From Proteobacteria bacterium UBA6920 (GTDB lineage: Bacteria; Pseudomonadota; Gammaproteobacteria; SG8-11): 14,390 bases of DNA. Made by a program: the position numbers and the translations under genes. The DNA lies in NCBI GenBank assembly GCA_002448875.1, contig DKAS01000029.1, forward strand, positions 997-15,386, written 5' to 3'. Below are positions 14,011-14,390 of this stretch, piece by piece (within the stretch, counting starts at the first letter, position 1; every line of letters begins with the position of its first letter). The notes beneath the pieces were generated by a model that saw only the letters and a list, made by a program, of their open reading frames with translations, did not search any database and was not told the origin of the DNA.

Positions 14011-14390
14011 ATGAACATGCAGCAAATCAGTGTAGGTCGGCGCAAGAGCTCCACGGCTCGAGTATTCCTCAAGAAGGGCAGTGGCAAGATTACCGTTAAT
14101 CACCAGGATCTGGACATATACTTCGGCCGCGAAACCGCGCGCATGCTGGTGCGTCAGCCGCTGGTGGCCACCAACACCAACGACCAGTTCGACGTCAGCG
14201 TCAATGTCGCCGGTGGTGGCGATATCGGCCAGGCGGGTGCCATTCGTCACGGCATCGCCCGCGCGCTGCTGGCGCATGACACCGGTTTGCGCAAGACGCT
14301 GCGCCAGGGTGGTTACCTGACCCGCGACGCGCGTGAAGTAGAGCGTAAGAAAGTGGGTCTGCACAAAGCGCGCAAGCGTCCGCAGTACTC
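14011..14390 (+). CDS. rpsI: 30S ribosomal protein S9, 3' end cut by window
   Basis: S9 belongs to the small-subunit head; its C-terminal tail reaches the P-site tRNA. The visible 126 residues include [77 protein letters not shown]. The family ends a few residues further (S-K-R in E. coli), so only the last few codons and the stop are missing. Two ATG codons in frame (14011 and 14017) are possible starts; 14011 is used here, though the RBS is weak (GGG 4 nt upstream for 14011, about 10 nt for 14017). Translational coupling to rplM, 12 bp upstream, may compensate. The identity is certain; the exact start is not. Confidence 0.95.
   Translation, partial: MNMQQISVGRRKSSTARVFLKKGSGKITVNHQDLDIYFGRETARMLVRQPLVATNTNDQFDVSVNVAGGGDIGQAGAIRHGIARALLAHDTGLRKTLRQGGYLTRDAREVERKKVGLHKARKRPQY

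Noticed and set aside
1..14390. Mobile elements, CRISPR arrays, tRNA or rRNA genes
   Set aside because: I saw no transposase or integrase motifs, no regularly spaced repeats, and no tRNA-like cloverleaf or rRNA sequence.

Overview
This window is a GC-rich stretch of bacterial chromosome that looks gammaproteobacterial. The evidence is a Crp/Vfr-type cAMP receptor protein divergent from a YhfA-type OsmC protein, an E. coli-type class I SpeD, a Coq7 ubiquinone hydroxylase, an rplM-rpsI pair, and a GlyGly-CTERM tail on a secreted metalloprotease. From memory, Pseudomonas has the order trpGDC-vfr-osmC-speD-coq7. The same backbone is visible here, with extra genes between its members. I cannot name the species. 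A sulfur-oxidiser-like gammaproteobacterium is possible, but the only hint is the DsrE-like protein.

Layout. Positions 1-1850 (+) hold the end of a tryptophan operon: trpD without its 5' end, trpC overlapping it by ATGA, and a DUF1244 gene 15 bp later. A strong, apparently bidirectional hairpin terminator follows at 1866-1894. On the minus strand lie an exported DsrE-like protein (1924-2559) and crp (3142-3825), separated by about 580 bp without a convincing gene. Divergent from crp is a tight plus-strand cluster: yhfA/OsmC, a DUF885 metallopeptidase, a VOC/glyoxalase-fold protein and speD (3960-7351). Three of these four appear to use TTG or GTG starts. speD converges on coq7 (7356-8003, minus) with a 4 bp gap.

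Divergent from coq7 is a large secreted M4 (thermolysin-like) metalloprotease of 1126 aa (8135-11515), with a propeller-like region, an ASH/choice-of-anchor-D-like domain and a GlyGly-CTERM tail. It converges on a GlcF-like Fe-S protein (11523-12746, minus). That gene is divergent from a thioredoxin-fold [2Fe-2S] ferredoxin (12845-13153, plus). A 416 bp non-coding region then leads to rplM (13570-13998) and rpsI (cut by the window end).

Most genes are housekeeping: tryptophan synthesis, cAMP regulation, spermidine synthesis, ubiquinone synthesis and ribosomal proteins. The least ordinary parts are non-coding. Upstream of rplM, one sigma-70-like promoter is followed by a short C/U-rich stretch and an intrinsic terminator, and then by a second, better sigma-70 promoter. 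This could be an attenuated leader or a free-standing small RNA of about 88 nt. Upstream of the dsrE-like gene there is a CRP-type site at class II distance from a possible -10 element. A long hairpin spans the stop codon of the VOC gene just before speD. No mobile element, CRISPR array, tRNA or rRNA was seen, and I found no clear evidence of a wholly new multi-gene system.
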